Positions 1 to 8,970 of a stretch of DNA of 48,230 nucleotides are shown in pieces; the stretch's first letter is position 1; each line of letters begins with the position of its first letter. Made by a program: the position numbers and the translations under genes. Under the pieces are notes generated by a model. It did not search any database. It was not told where the DNA came from and was given only the letters and a program-made list of their open reading frames with translations. Source of the DNA: Lachnospiraceae bacterium (lineage in GTDB: Bacteria > Bacillota_A > Clostridia > Lachnospirales > Lachnospiraceae); assembly GCA_017621115.1 (NCBI GenBank), contig JAGATU010000056.1, positions 1 to 48,230 on the forward strand, written 5' to 3'.

Positions 1-543
1 GGGGCACGCCGGGAGGGGATTTGAAACTTTTTTATCCGATGTATAGAACGTCTTGTGTGGTATGAAAATTGCCGGTGACACCGTTTGTCCCAAACTGTCT
101 GAGAAAGGGGAGGCGCCCCATAGGGGTTTCTTATTCAGATTATACAATTAAAGATTATCTAACACTTTGCGAAGTCTCCATTTTTGCCGCTACCAGTAAA
201 CTCGCTCCACTATAAGGAAACGCAAGGTATGCTGCAAAGCAGCATATCAATTCAAAAAAGCACGGACTGACATGCCAGCATGTCGTAGCCGTGCTTTTTG
301 AATTTAATATTGCGCGTATACGCGCACCTTGCGTTTCCCTTGTGGAGCTCAAACAACCTTCTCGCGGCAAATGGAAACTTCGCAAAGTGAAGATAAACTA
401 ATAATTGTATAAAAGTCATGCGAAACCCCTATGGGGCGCCTCCCCTTTCGAGTTTTTGGGACGGTGTCTCCGGGAATTTCCATACATACTTTAGACGTTC
501 TTGCATCGGAGAACTTGTTTCAAATCCCCTTCCGGCGTGCCCC
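1..543. repeat. Giant imperfect inverted repeat (branched palindrome), non-coding
   Basis: The two halves of this stretch are imperfect reverse complements of each other over the whole length. Bases 1-27 pair with 517-543 (26 of 27), 104-130 with 422-448 (27 of 27), 163-175 with 377-389 (13 of 13), 216-228 with 326-338 (13 of 13), and 250-265 with 289-303 around a central hairpin whose tip is 269-284. Between the last two stems each arm carries its own small hairpin: 229-245 on the left (ATGCTG, 5-base loop, CAGCAT) and 312-325 on the right (GCGCGTATACGCGC). This gives a four-way-junction-like layout. No convincing reading frame lies here. The left edge coincides with the window edge, so the element may extend further. 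It could be a structured RNA gene, a MITE-like mobile hairpin, or a large 3' structure behind the operon that ends at 583. Pairing is seen; function is unknown. Confidence 0.85.
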
Positions 544-582
544 CTGTCCCTGTGTGGGTGGGAGTAGTACGGTGTTTGGCGG

Positions 583-1863
583 TTATGAATAGCGGTCCAT
601 CATGGCGATGGCTTCTTTGGAGTGCTGCGGGTATTCTGCGATAAAGGCACGCAGTTCTTTTTCGCCCTCTTTTGCCATACGGCGGTTATAGTCCATCTGT
701 GCACGCAGTTTCTGGCGTCTGACAATATGTTCGTGGCGGATTTCCACCATTTCACGATGGTCATATAATGCAAGCGGACTGCGGAGCCAGAGTCTGGCAT
801 CGCTTAACTGGTAATTACGTAGTATCTTAAGCAATTCGCTCTGCTGGTAATCCAGTTCTTCCTCATTCATCTCGTTAATGGTTCTGGCGCGTTTTTCTTC
901 TTCATATACATCGCAGAGCGTCTTCCATTCACGGGCGCTCTTAACGCTGTATTTTAAATACAGGTAGTCCAGAAGATTCACATTGTTAACGTAACGGATT
1001 TTGACTGTATTCTGCAAAAGAATAATGCGGTTCATCCCTTTTTCCACACGCTTTAACTCTTTTGTCTGGTCGATAAAACGTGCATATATTACGGCAAGCG
1101 CAATGGCACCGGCTACAATCGTAATCACATAGCCGATTCCGGTCTTCATTTCAAATCCGAACTGCATAACGGCAAGCATGCACAAAAGCAATGCCATGGC
1201 AAGCATACAGATAATCGCCATTCCGCGGCTGTCATTCATACCATGCTTTAATTCGCTTTTGCGGTACTGGAAAGCATGCTTTTCCCCTTCCAGACGACTC
1301 AAATCATCCTTTATCATCTCACGGTACTTTTCCGCCTTATGCATATCCTCATATATACGAGGGGCTGAATCTTCATACTGCTCCATGCGGTAAAACTGAC
1401 TGTCTGTCAGGCGGCTCTTCTTATTCTGGTATTCCTGCTTTTCTTTCTGGTAGTGCAGGATTTTCTTGGCTATCTCCGTTATCCGGTTCTTTTCGGATGA
1501 GGGCAGTGCCTCCAATTCATCCATATCCTTAAGAACTGCCGTTACCACATTATATTCGTACGACAACTTATCCAACTGTGTGGAAGCATCCTTTACCTGT
1601 TCCACAAGGCTTCGGATGTATTTCTCACGTTGATACGCATCGTTAATATTTAAATATGTCCTGTCACTTACAATAGTATTCCAATCCCACTCGGAATCTT
1701 CGGATCCCATTTGCTTTTCGGTTTCTGACAGATAAAACTCATCCGTATCTTCATTACTGTCGGAACGTTCACTGCTGTAATAATAGTCCTCGTCCCACAG
1801 CTCATCTTCCATTAAAAAGTCATCGTCCCTATTTCTTGTGAATAGATTTTTTAACCAACCCAT
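583..1863 (-). CDS. Membrane-anchored coiled-coil protein, last gene of DUF5717-type operon
   Basis: 426-aa protein that I do not recognise as a named family. The first 75 residues are acidic and rich in Tyr, Asp and Glu. A long charged coiled-coil-like stretch follows (about 75-210). Two adjacent hydrophobic segments (about 215-265) look like a transmembrane hairpin. A second charged helical region runs to the C-terminus. No signal peptide is seen, so both soluble arms are probably cytoplasmic. The ATG lies 3 bp after the stop codon of the upstream TPR gene, and its ribosome site (AAGGGG) sits inside the end of that gene, so translation is tightly linked. It is the only clear membrane protein of the operon and may tether the other products to the membrane; that role is inferred. 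Confidence 0.8.
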   Translation of the reverse strand: MGWLKNLFTRNRDDDFLMEDELWDEDYYYSSERSDSNEDTDEFYLSETEKQMGSEDSEWDWNTIVSDRTYLNINDAYQREKYIRSLVEQVKDASTQLDKLSYEYNVVTAVLKDMDELEALPSSEKNRITEIAKKILHYQKEKQEYQNKKSRLTDSQFYRMEQYEDSAPRIYEDMHKAEKYREMIKDDLSRLEGEKHAFQYRKSELKHGMNDSRGMAIICMLAMALLLCMLAVMQFGFEMKTGIGYVITIVAGAIALAVIYARFIDQTKELKRVEKGMNRIILLQNTVKIRYVNNVNLLDYLYLKYSVKSAREWKTLCDVYEEEKRARTINEMNEEELDYQQSELLKILRNYQLSDARLWLRSPLALYDHREMVEIRHEHIVRRQKLRAQMDYNRRMAKEGEKELRAFIAEYPQHSKEAIAMMDRYS

Positions 1864-1866
1864 AGG

Positions 1867-2694
1867 TTACCCCTTGTTCATCATACTCATATATTCTTCT
1901 TTCAGTTGTCCGAGCAACTGCCCTACAGCCTCATAAGAAGAAATGTTCTCATCTTGTGTTATTCTTGCAATCCTGTCTTCCCTTGGTGCATTGTTCCATA
2001 ATGACTTAGCACTCTCCAAGCGGTTCTCCACTTCAAGTGAATCCTGATAGCTCTCCGGATGGTCCGCCAAATATGCCAGATACTCTGTCTGCGAACTGCT
2101 AAGTTTGAGAGCTGTCAGAAACTGCACATAACTTTCCGTATTCGGATACGTATCAAATGCTTTTTTAAATTCCTTTGCCGCACGGTCATACATAAACAAC
2201 CCCGCATGACAAACTCCCATATTATGATGTAGTTTAGCCGCAAATTTCACATCTTCATCCGGCACAAGCGCCAGCAATTCCTCATACTCCGATAACGCCA
2301 ATTTGTATTTCTGCTTTCTGCAGTAGACATCCGCACGCATTTTACGGCGTTCCTCCACAGAAAGGCTGCTGCCCTCACAAATTACGCTCTTTACTTTTTC
2401 GAATTCTTCATTACCGTAGTATCCTGTTGCCAAAAACAAATACTCAACCGACTTAAGAAGGGCATCCTCTTTTGTCCTAAGCATAACCAGTTCATTGGCA
2501 AAAACAGGCAGGTTAAGCTCTGTCTTTATCCATTCAATCAGGGAATCACAAAAGAAGTCTTCCTGCAGGAAAAAGGCATTCTTATAGATATAAAAACATA
2601 CTTCTTCCACAGAAAACAAACGGATATCCTCCGCAATCAGACTATATGGAGTTTTTGCATAATTTCCGTTACATAAAATAACCGTACTCATCAT
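1867..2694 (-). CDS. TPR-like helical repeat protein
   Basis: 275-aa, probably cytoplasmic protein. Residues about 115-215 have TPR-like spacing of paired helices (for example the stretch with LALSEYEELLALVPDED and the following HHNMGVCHAGLFMYDRAAKE segment), which points to a protein-protein interaction scaffold. The start overlaps the upstream ATPase-like gene by 4 bp (ATGA), so the two are translationally coupled. A second ATG follows immediately, so the true start could be one codon later. The next gene begins 3 bp downstream. I do not recognise a named family for the N-terminal 110 residues. The likely role is as an adaptor between the ATPase-like protein and the membrane coiled-coil protein; this is inferred from context only. 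Confidence 0.8.
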   Translation of the reverse strand: MMSTVILCNGNYAKTPYSLIAEDIRLFSVEEVCFYIYKNAFFLQEDFFCDSLIEWIKTELNLPVFANELVMLRTKEDALLKSVEYLFLATGYYGNEEFEKVKSVICEGSSLSVEERRKMRADVYCRKQKYKLALSEYEELLALVPDEDVKFAAKLHHNMGVCHAGLFMYDRAAKEFKKAFDTYPNTESYVQFLTALKLSSSQTEYLAYLADHPESYQDSLEVENRLESAKSLWNNAPREDRIARITQDENISSYEAVGQLLGQLKEEYMSMMNKG

Positions 2695-3947
2695 ACTTCC
2701 CCAATACTAAGATCTATCTGCTGCATGAAACGCATACCGGATGCAGGCGCAAAATCCCCAAAGCCCATATCCGTAATTTCCACTTCCATCACAGTGCTGC
2801 TCTTCATGGTTGCACGCAAACGCAGCCTTGTCATTTTATCCCTGCGTTTAGGCAATTCATCCAAAACAACTTCCACATTACGGATATTCCGTCCGTCAAG
2901 CGGTGTCAGGGTAAATACCAGTTCGTTACCCTGTGTCAAAATAACATCCCATTCCTTGCTGCAGTCGTACCAGTTCTCACCGCCATCCAATACTGCCAGA
3001 TAGGATTCCTGTGATGAGCGCATTACCTGCATGCCGACATTGGTACGCAGTTTATCCTTAGACAGGAAAATCATTTCCGTCTGCTTCTTACCTGCCATTT
3101 TCTCCTGCATACCGAAACAGGCACCTTTACTGTATAAGTCATTTCCTTTAAAAACCCTGCGGTTGTGACACAAAAGGCGCAGGGAATCCTGGCTCCACTC
3201 CCCGTGGAAACCCTCACCCAGAAGAAATGCACAGGCATCTGCTGCTTTGGCACTTTCCTGTACCATTTGCAGAAACTGCCCGTCCTTTTGTTCATCATCA
3301 CCGTACAGTCTGCCGAGTTCTTTTTCCTCTACAAAGGCAACAACCGGTCTGGTATTTTGATTTCGTTTGAACCGGTATCCGATAATATTTTCACCATTGC
3401 TGTCATATATCAATACATTCTCACGCCAAAGTTCCTTTGGCTGACGGGTAATGTAATAATATATACTTTCTTCCCTGCCCTGGAATGCAATTTTACATTC
3501 GGGGAGATTCAAAAGAACAATCAGCTGCTGCATCAGTTCTACGGTTTTCTCCGTCAAAACAGGAAGCGTAAACATAATACCACTTACCTTCTCCGGGCGA
3601 CATTCTTTCCCCGGAAGATAAAGACTTCTCTTGATAAAAAGGGCCAAAAGCGCTATCCACTCATAAGACTCTTCTCCAAGCGCAACTTCTTCCTGCTGCA
3701 GGGCCTGCATAAAAAGATTGTCCAAAAAATGACCCTCTTCCTGTTCCTTGACTGCAAGTGCTTCCCTTCCCAGAAACCATTGGTTAACGCTGTTTCTTTT
3801 AAAAAGGCAGAGCGGAATATTAAACTGTCTGGCCTTGTCCGCCGGTGCATAAGTCTGCGGCGTATCCGCGCCGATGCGGCAGTATGATATCTGCGCATAC
3901 CGATAGGACAGGTCATATCCGATTATCATCTTCTCACCGTTTATCAT
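2691..3947 (-). CDS. Divergent actin/Hsp70-like ATPase-fold protein (DUF5716-type)
   Basis: 418-aa protein. I associate it with the clostridial family DUF5716 from memory, unverified. The N-terminus MIIGYDLSYRYAQISY has the layout of an Hsp70/actin phosphate-1 loop (hydrophobic strand, Asp, Leu, Ser). NVLIYDSNGENIIGYRF near residue 195 could be phosphate-2. FLLGEGFHGEWSQ near 240, followed by a KGACFG stretch, resembles the adenosine motif and the Hsp70 signature helix. The C-terminal 100 residues are predicted beta-rich. The canonical DxGT and GG residues are only partly kept, so ATP hydrolysis is uncertain and it may be a degenerate fold. It starts 10 bp after the 1187-aa gene, with AAAGGA six bases before the ATG, and overlaps the TPR gene by 4 bp. 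Fold assignment is inference from motif spacing. Confidence 0.7.
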   Translation of the reverse strand: MINGEKMIIGYDLSYRYAQISYCRIGADTPQTYAPADKARQFNIPLCLFKRNSVNQWFLGREALAVKEQEEGHFLDNLFMQALQQEEVALGEESYEWIALLALFIKRSLYLPGKECRPEKVSGIMFTLPVLTEKTVELMQQLIVLLNLPECKIAFQGREESIYYYITRQPKELWRENVLIYDSNGENIIGYRFKRNQNTRPVVAFVEEKELGRLYGDDEQKDGQFLQMVQESAKAADACAFLLGEGFHGEWSQDSLRLLCHNRRVFKGNDLYSKGACFGMQEKMAGKKQTEMIFLSKDKLRTNVGMQVMRSSQESYLAVLDGGENWYDCSKEWDVILTQGNELVFTLTPLDGRNIRNVEVVLDELPKRRDKMTRLRLRATMKSSTVMEVEITDMGFGDFAPASGMRFMQQIDLSIGEV

Positions 3948-3957
3948 CGTCTTTCCT

Positions 3958-6900
3958 TTACTGAAGGGTGAACAATTCCTTCATCATAAATTCTTTCTGT
4001 TCGTATTCATCAAATAACTCTTTTGCCGTTGTATAATCCTTAAGGGATACCGAGAGGGCAATATCATTAATCAGGGAATAGCGGTCAAAAGAAGCCGCCG
4101 CCAGTTCCTCATTTTTGCTGATGGTTCCGCTCTCTGTCAACTGCTCCCTGTTGCCATAGGATTCCGTTACATAATACTGCAGGGACTCCCCATGGAATAA
4201 CAGGAACTCTTTTACAAAAATTCCGCCGTACATGTTCTTCATTTCTTCACGGACATACCCGTTTTCATCTTCATCATTGCCACTGACAATATAATGAATC
4301 ACTACCGAGCTGTCCGGATTACAACGATATTCTATCATCACGTGATCCGCTATCTCACGTGCACAATCTGATATATTCTTATACGCTGCGAAAAAAGGCA
4401 TGATAATATTTTTCTGTGTGTATAAAAATTCCAGGAAAAATACAATCATTTCTTTCTGTTCTTCTGTCAGGGCATCCGTTTTGGCGCTGTAATATTTTAA
4501 ATAGGCAAGCATACATACAAACGGTATAGTCCTGTTACGTCCGTACAGGCTTTCCACTCCCGTAAATACATATTCACCGACCACCCTGTCACGAATCAGA
4601 TATTCGTAACTCTTATAGGACAGATAGGCCCTGTTAACATCAGTCTTGGCACCGCTTTCCACATAACTGCGGTAAATGTCTTCTTCATCACCGATATAGG
4701 CTCCCGTTTCCAATATCTGCAACAGAATTCTTTCGCAGACTTCGTAGGTATCCAAATCAAAACTTGCCGTAGCGCGCCAAACATTACGCAGGTTCTTAGA
4801 CAAGCCTTTATAATGTCGTACCAGATACTCCAACACTTCCTGATTGTATTTGCCGCGCTCAAATGCACTGTATAACATACAGGTGAATTCATCATCGTCC
4901 GTAATCACATTTTCTTCAATCAAACCTCTGGCAAAACGTACAATCGTCTTGGCTTCCACATTTTCCGGACCAAAGGCCAGTGTAAAGCGGTACGCCTTCT
5001 CATACATACCGTGGATGGACAGATATTTAACCACTTCCGCACGATTTTTTGCCGGAATCTGATTCCATTCCAAAACAGATAAAACCTCTTCCAGGTTGGC
5101 ATTATCATCCTGCTCAAAATAGTAGATAAGCAGACTCATCCGCAGTTGTTCCCGATAGTCTTCTTCCAGCAATTCACTGTCTGCAAGATAACGGCAACGG
5201 TCTGCATTTTTGGATGTAAGTGCAAAAAGTTCTTTATTGTCCCCGCACACAAACAGATTGTAAGGGATGCTGTCCTTTGCATGCTCGCTTAACAGCGGAA
5301 TAAATCTCCTTGGGAAAAAGTAACATTCCGTCTGGTATTCTCTTGTACCAAAATAACGGTTCCCCGAAACATCCTCAAGCAGGATGGTATGTTCATTGCT
5401 AAAAAGCAATACATAAGCCGTTCTTCCCGTGACCGGGTATACCATTTCTGTTTTGATGCGGTCATCGAGCACAATGACATTCACAATATCATCATCTGCC
5501 ACGCAGATTCTGTTATAAAATACAATTTCCGCAAACTGTCTGATATTATCAGGCGTTGCCATTTCCTTCAGCAATACCTCCTGATACAGATACGCAAGAT
5601 TGCTGTTTATCTTACCGGCATAGAGCTGTTTGATAATAAAACGTCCGATCTGGGGAGCATACACTTCATACAAATCACCTATATTCTCCCTGTTTTTCAC
5701 TACATAATGGTACAAATATTCCGTATACTCTCCCGGAAGGGCACACTGATAAGAAAAATACATCAACGCATTCCTGAGTATCTCCTGCTCCCTACGGATA
5801 TCCATACTCATCATATAATTCTCATACAGCTTGGTAAGCGGAAGATTCTCACGGATTCCTCTTTCATACCAGACAAAACTTTCTTTATCGCAGCGCTCAC
5901 CTTTCATAAGCTGCATGCAAATTACACGCAGTACTTCCTGCGTGGGTTGCTTCTCATATAATGGCATCAGTACCTTAAGAATATCCTTGTTATATTCCTT
6001 GGTACGCGCCGCAATAGACACCACCTGCTGCATCAATTCATCTGAAAGATACTGCATCTTGGCGCCGAATATAAGTATCCTAAGCGTTGCCTCCTGTAAA
6101 TGGATTAACATGGACGGCGTCCGGTTTAACAGTATTAAGGCTTCCAGATACATAACCGGACTGTGGCACCCCTGCTGAATCAACTGCATAACAAAATTCC
6201 ATTTGACGCTGTCATTACGCGTAAATTCGCCCGGAAGGTATAAAAGCAGCCAACCGATGCGCCAATTATCGGGTTGTTTTTTGTAAATGGCCGTTATCTT
6301 GTCCGCTATCTGCTGGGAATAATATTCATCCCCGTTGTACAAACATGTCAGATACAGATAATAGCAGTATCTTGTATCTTCCAGTTCCTCCGGATTGTCT
6401 ATTGCTCCGTCCAGCAAAAATTTAGCCTCATTATAATGTTCCTGTGTAAGCAGAACATGTGCTTCAAACAGACTGCTGTCGATACTATCCGCATCGATAT
6501 TACGCCTGTGATTTAACAATTCTTTGGTCTGTGACAACCACTTGGATGGGGAAAGACGTTTCATCTTAAAATCAAGATAATATCTTGTAAGCGAGTACAT
6601 CATCCGCTTTTCCTGATGTGCTGCATGAATGGTCCGTTTGTCCGGTTTATAAACAACCTGGACTTCCACATCAAAAGATCCGCACGCATGCGTAAAACGG
6701 ATACGCCCGAAATTATTCCCCGGATGCAGTGCATCCTCTTTTATGTAAAAAGTAAACTCACATCTGTTGCCAAGAAAATCATCATCCAAAAGCCGTTCTT
6801 TGGAAACAACGATAAACGCTCCGTCTGCCTGCACATTGACAGCAAGATGTCCCCAACCGTTCCTGCTGATTCGTACCGCCTGCGGTGCCATATCGAATGG

Positions 6901-7521
6901 ATTAACAATCTTGACCTGGGTTTTATCCGGTGCAAATTCCATTGCTTTTTTCTTATTCACACCAATTAAAAATTCATCCAGATTACGGTTGCTTTCCCCT
7001 TTCAGCGAAAGACCCCTGTACAAATTACGGTATCTTGCATCATTACCGTTTAAAACCGCTTCAAATTCATCGCTTTCAAAAAGTTTTACCGCTTCTGCCC
7101 AATCTGTTTTGGCAAGGTTGGCAAAATGAAACAGATTTTTGATGTTTCCGAGCGAAGAATCTATTGTCTCATGACGGATGGTAATTACATAAGGAATTAC
7201 ATATTCGCCCATATCACTGACAATCTGGAATTCGCCTTTAATAACTTCTCCGGATAACTTATCCGCAGTATCCGTCTTATAGGTAACTGTAATCTCCCGT
7301 CCGTCATACTCCTCTTTATCACATTTCATAACAAGGTTAGAAGAATAAATCCGGGCATGGAATTCCTTGTCCGACTCCTCTTTTATGGTAAAGGAATCCG
7401 TAACGCTCTCTCCCTGCGAAAGGTTCAATTCAATCTTAGAACAGGAAAAAACAAGTGAACCGCCTTCATACTCAAATTCACCTGCAATATATCTTGCAAT
7501 TTTGTCCGACAACTCCCTCAC
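3958..7521 (-). CDS. Large beta-sandwich plus helical-repeat protein (DUF5717-type)
   Basis: 1187-aa protein; I associate it with the clostridial family DUF5717 (unverified). It has no signal peptide or transmembrane segment, so it is probably cytoplasmic. Residues 1-120 are beta-rich. A second Ig-like beta domain spans about 205-295 (containing IVNPFDMAPQAVRI and the strand pattern after it). Roughly 300-900 is a long series of paired helices of TPR/HEAT-like spacing, and the C-terminal part is mixed. It is the first gene of the operon. The start is GTG at 7519-7521, preceded by AAAGG. Its promoter lies at 7547-7576, divergent from the SleC-like gene. The size and repeat architecture suggest a scaffold for the ATPase-fold protein encoded next; no function is established that I know of. 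Confidence 0.8.
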   Translation of the reverse strand: MRELSDKIARYIAGEFEYEGGSLVFSCSKIELNLSQGESVTDSFTIKEESDKEFHARIYSSNLVMKCDKEEYDGREITVTYKTDTADKLSGEVIKGEFQIVSDMGEYVIPYVITIRHETIDSSLGNIKNLFHFANLAKTDWAEAVKLFESDEFEAVLNGNDARYRNLYRGLSLKGESNRNLDEFLIGVNKKKAMEFAPDKTQVKIVNPFDMAPQAVRISRNGWGHLAVNVQADGAFIVVSKERLLDDDFLGNRCEFTFYIKEDALHPGNNFGRIRFTHACGSFDVEVQVVYKPDKRTIHAAHQEKRMMYSLTRYYLDFKMKRLSPSKWLSQTKELLNHRRNIDADSIDSSLFEAHVLLTQEHYNEAKFLLDGAIDNPEELEDTRYCYYLYLTCLYNGDEYYSQQIADKITAIYKKQPDNWRIGWLLLYLPGEFTRNDSVKWNFVMQLIQQGCHSPVMYLEALILLNRTPSMLIHLQEATLRILIFGAKMQYLSDELMQQVVSIAARTKEYNKDILKVLMPLYEKQPTQEVLRVICMQLMKGERCDKESFVWYERGIRENLPLTKLYENYMMSMDIRREQEILRNALMYFSYQCALPGEYTEYLYHYVVKNRENIGDLYEVYAPQIGRFIIKQLYAGKINSNLAYLYQEVLLKEMATPDNIRQFAEIVFYNRICVADDDIVNVIVLDDRIKTEMVYPVTGRTAYVLLFSNEHTILLEDVSGNRYFGTREYQTECYFFPRRFIPLLSEHAKDSIPYNLFVCGDNKELFALTSKNADRCRYLADSELLEEDYREQLRMSLLIYYFEQDDNANLEEVLSVLEWNQIPAKNRAEVVKYLSIHGMYEKAYRFTLAFGPENVEAKTIVRFARGLIEENVITDDDEFTCMLYSAFERGKYNQEVLEYLVRHYKGLSKNLRNVWRATASFDLDTYEVCERILLQILETGAYIGDEEDIYRSYVESGAKTDVNRAYLSYKSYEYLIRDRVVGEYVFTGVESLYGRNRTIPFVCMLAYLKYYSAKTDALTEEQKEMIVFFLEFLYTQKNIIMPFFAAYKNISDCAREIADHVMIEYRCNPDSSVVIHYIVSGNDEDENGYVREEMKNMYGGIFVKEFLLFHGESLQYYVTESYGNREQLTESGTISKNEELAAASFDRYSLINDIALSVSLKDYTTAKELFDEYEQKEFMMKELFTLQ

Positions 7522-7546
7522 CTGCCTTTGTCACATAATCTTCTTA

Positions 7547-7576
7547 AGTATAACATTACCGCCCCCAATTTTGCAA
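7547..7576 (-). promoter_or_regulatory. SigA-type promoter of the DUF5717-type operon
   Basis: On the minus strand TTGCAA (7571-7576), an 18-bp spacer and TATACT (7547-7552) precede the GTG start of the 1187-aa gene by about 25 bp. The match to the vegetative consensus is good at -10 and moderate at -35. Confidence 0.6.
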
Positions 7577-7642
7577 CGTCGGGAACACTTTTTACCATAT
7601 CTCCATATACATAAAATAAGTACCCTTTTTAATGGAGAATCT

Positions 7643-8911
7643 ATGGACTTCACATCAACCTTTCCGGATTTACCTGATAACGGAACACTTCAGATAAATG
7701 TATATTCGCAAAATGCCCTTATTCCCATTTCCGGCGCAAAAGTCACCGTCACAAGTGACGCCGGTAACCGGTCTGTCAGGGAAGAAGTGACAACCAATTC
7801 ATCCGGTCAGACACAGACACTGACTCTACCGACTCCGCCTTTGGAATACAGCATGGTTCCGGAGGAACCTCAACCTTACTCCCAATACGACATCACCATC
7901 AGTGCTCCCGGCTATGAAACGACTACTATCACGGGAACCCAGCTTTTGGCAGACGAACTGGCAATACAGAATGTACGCCTTTTACCTCTTGCAGAAAGGG
8001 AACCCGAAGAACCGGCACAGGATAATATATTCATTCCGCCACATACATTAAATTACGATTATCCGCCTAAAATTCCGGAAGAAGAAATCAAACCGCTTCC
8101 GGATACCGGAGAAATCGTACTAAGCCAGGTAGTAATTCCGGAATACATCATCGTCCACGACGGTCTTCCGGATGATGATTCTGCACCAAATTACTACATT
8201 CCGTATAAAGACTATATTAAAAATGTTGCCAGCAGCGAAATCTATGCCACCTGGCCGGAAAGCGCTATTTATGCCAATATTCTGGCAATTATGTCGTTTA
8301 CACTAAATAGGGTTTACACCGAATGGTATACCGCCAAGCTCAAGCCCTTTACCATTACTTCCAGTACTGCATACGACCAAAAATGGATCTATGGACGTAA
8401 TATCTTTTCCAATATCGACTATCTGGTGGATTCCATTTTTGCCAATTATTTGTCCCGTCCCGGTATACGTCAGCCGATTCTGACTTCTTACTGCGACGGC
8501 AGACGTGTCACATGCAGCGGATTAAGCCAGTGGGGCAGCAAATATCTGGGGGATGAAGGCTACAGTGCCATCGAAATCATCCGCTACTACTACGGAAATG
8601 ACATGTATATCAATACTGCACAGGCCATCAGTGGTGTGCCTTCCTCCTATCCCGGTTATACCTTGACCGTCGGTTCTTCCGGTCAGAAGGTATACCAGAT
8701 TCAGGAACAGTTAAACCGTATTGCACGTAATTTCCCTGCCATTCCCCGTATCAATGCCGACGGCATCTACGGTCCCGCCACCGCTGAAGCCGTGCGTACT
8801 TTCCAGGGAATCTTCGACCTTCCTGCAACCGGGAATACCGATTATCCGACCTGGTACGCCATTTCCGACATCTATGTCGGTGTCAGCCGCATTGCCGAAC
8901 CGGGGCAATAA
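7643..8911 (+). CDS. SleC-like spore cortex-lytic / SpoIID-domain protein with peptidoglycan-binding domain
   Basis: 422-aa protein resembling the clostridial spore cortex-lytic enzyme SleC. Residues about 10-115 form a carboxypeptidase-regulatory-like beta domain (GAKVTVTSDAGNRSV). About 180-330 is a SpoIID-like region (YIKNVASSEIYATWPESAIY, then ITSSTAYDQKW, then YCDGRR...LSQWGSKYLGDEGYSA). About 340-415 is a PG_binding_1 domain (GSSGQKVYQIQEQLNRI and DGIYGPATAEAVRTFQ). No signal peptide is visible, as is common for forespore-made cortex enzymes. The ATG at 7643 was chosen because GGAG stands five bases before it; the frame stays open upstream to 7367 but overlaps the divergent operon start. 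SleC proteins cleave cortex peptidoglycan during germination. Lachnospiraceae often carry several paralogues, so a role in vegetative wall metabolism is possible. Confidence 0.85.
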   Translation: MDFTSTFPDLPDNGTLQINVYSQNALIPISGAKVTVTSDAGNRSVREEVTTNSSGQTQTLTLPTPPLEYSMVPEEPQPYSQYDITISAPGYETTTITGTQLLADELAIQNVRLLPLAEREPEEPAQDNIFIPPHTLNYDYPPKIPEEEIKPLPDTGEIVLSQVVIPEYIIVHDGLPDDDSAPNYYIPYKDYIKNVASSEIYATWPESAIYANILAIMSFTLNRVYTEWYTAKLKPFTITSSTAYDQKWIYGRNIFSNIDYLVDSIFANYLSRPGIRQPILTSYCDGRRVTCSGLSQWGSKYLGDEGYSAIEIIRYYYGNDMYINTAQAISGVPSSYPGYTLTVGSSGQKVYQIQEQLNRIARNFPAIPRINADGIYGPATAEAVRTFQGIFDLPATGNTDYPTWYAISDIYVGVSRIAEPGQ

Positions 8912-8920
8912 ACAGCAAAA

Positions 8921-8953
8921 AATATGCCCCTGTCATTTTGACAGAGGCATATT
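8921..8953. terminator. Bidirectional intrinsic terminator between convergent genes
   Basis: Arms 8921-8935 and 8939-8953 form a 15-bp stem with one mismatch and a 3-base loop. It is followed by a T-rich tract on plus and preceded by AAAAAA (a U-run on minus). It serves both the SleC-like gene and the GH9 gene. Confidence 0.85.
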
Positions 8954-8970
8954 GCTTTATTCTATTCTTT

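Noticed and set aside
155..385. 76-aa minus-strand frame inside the inverted repeat
   Set aside because: It spans the central palindrome, has no ribosome site, and its sequence is dictated by the pairing arms; low-complexity and unlike any protein.
1..543. CRISPR array or simple tandem repeat
   Set aside because: The repeats are inverted, not direct, and there are no regular spacers.
3165..3887. 240-aa plus-strand open frame opposite the ATPase-like gene
   Set aside because: It is antisense to a well-supported gene with overlapping operon joints on both sides and has no ribosome site.
5389..5961. 190-aa plus-strand frame opposite the 1187-aa gene
   Set aside because: Antisense shadow of a continuous 1187-codon gene; no recognisable domain.
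7367..7642. 92-codon N-terminal extension of the SleC-like protein
   Set aside because: It would overlap the divergent operon's start; a good ribosome site and the family's usual N-terminus support 7643.
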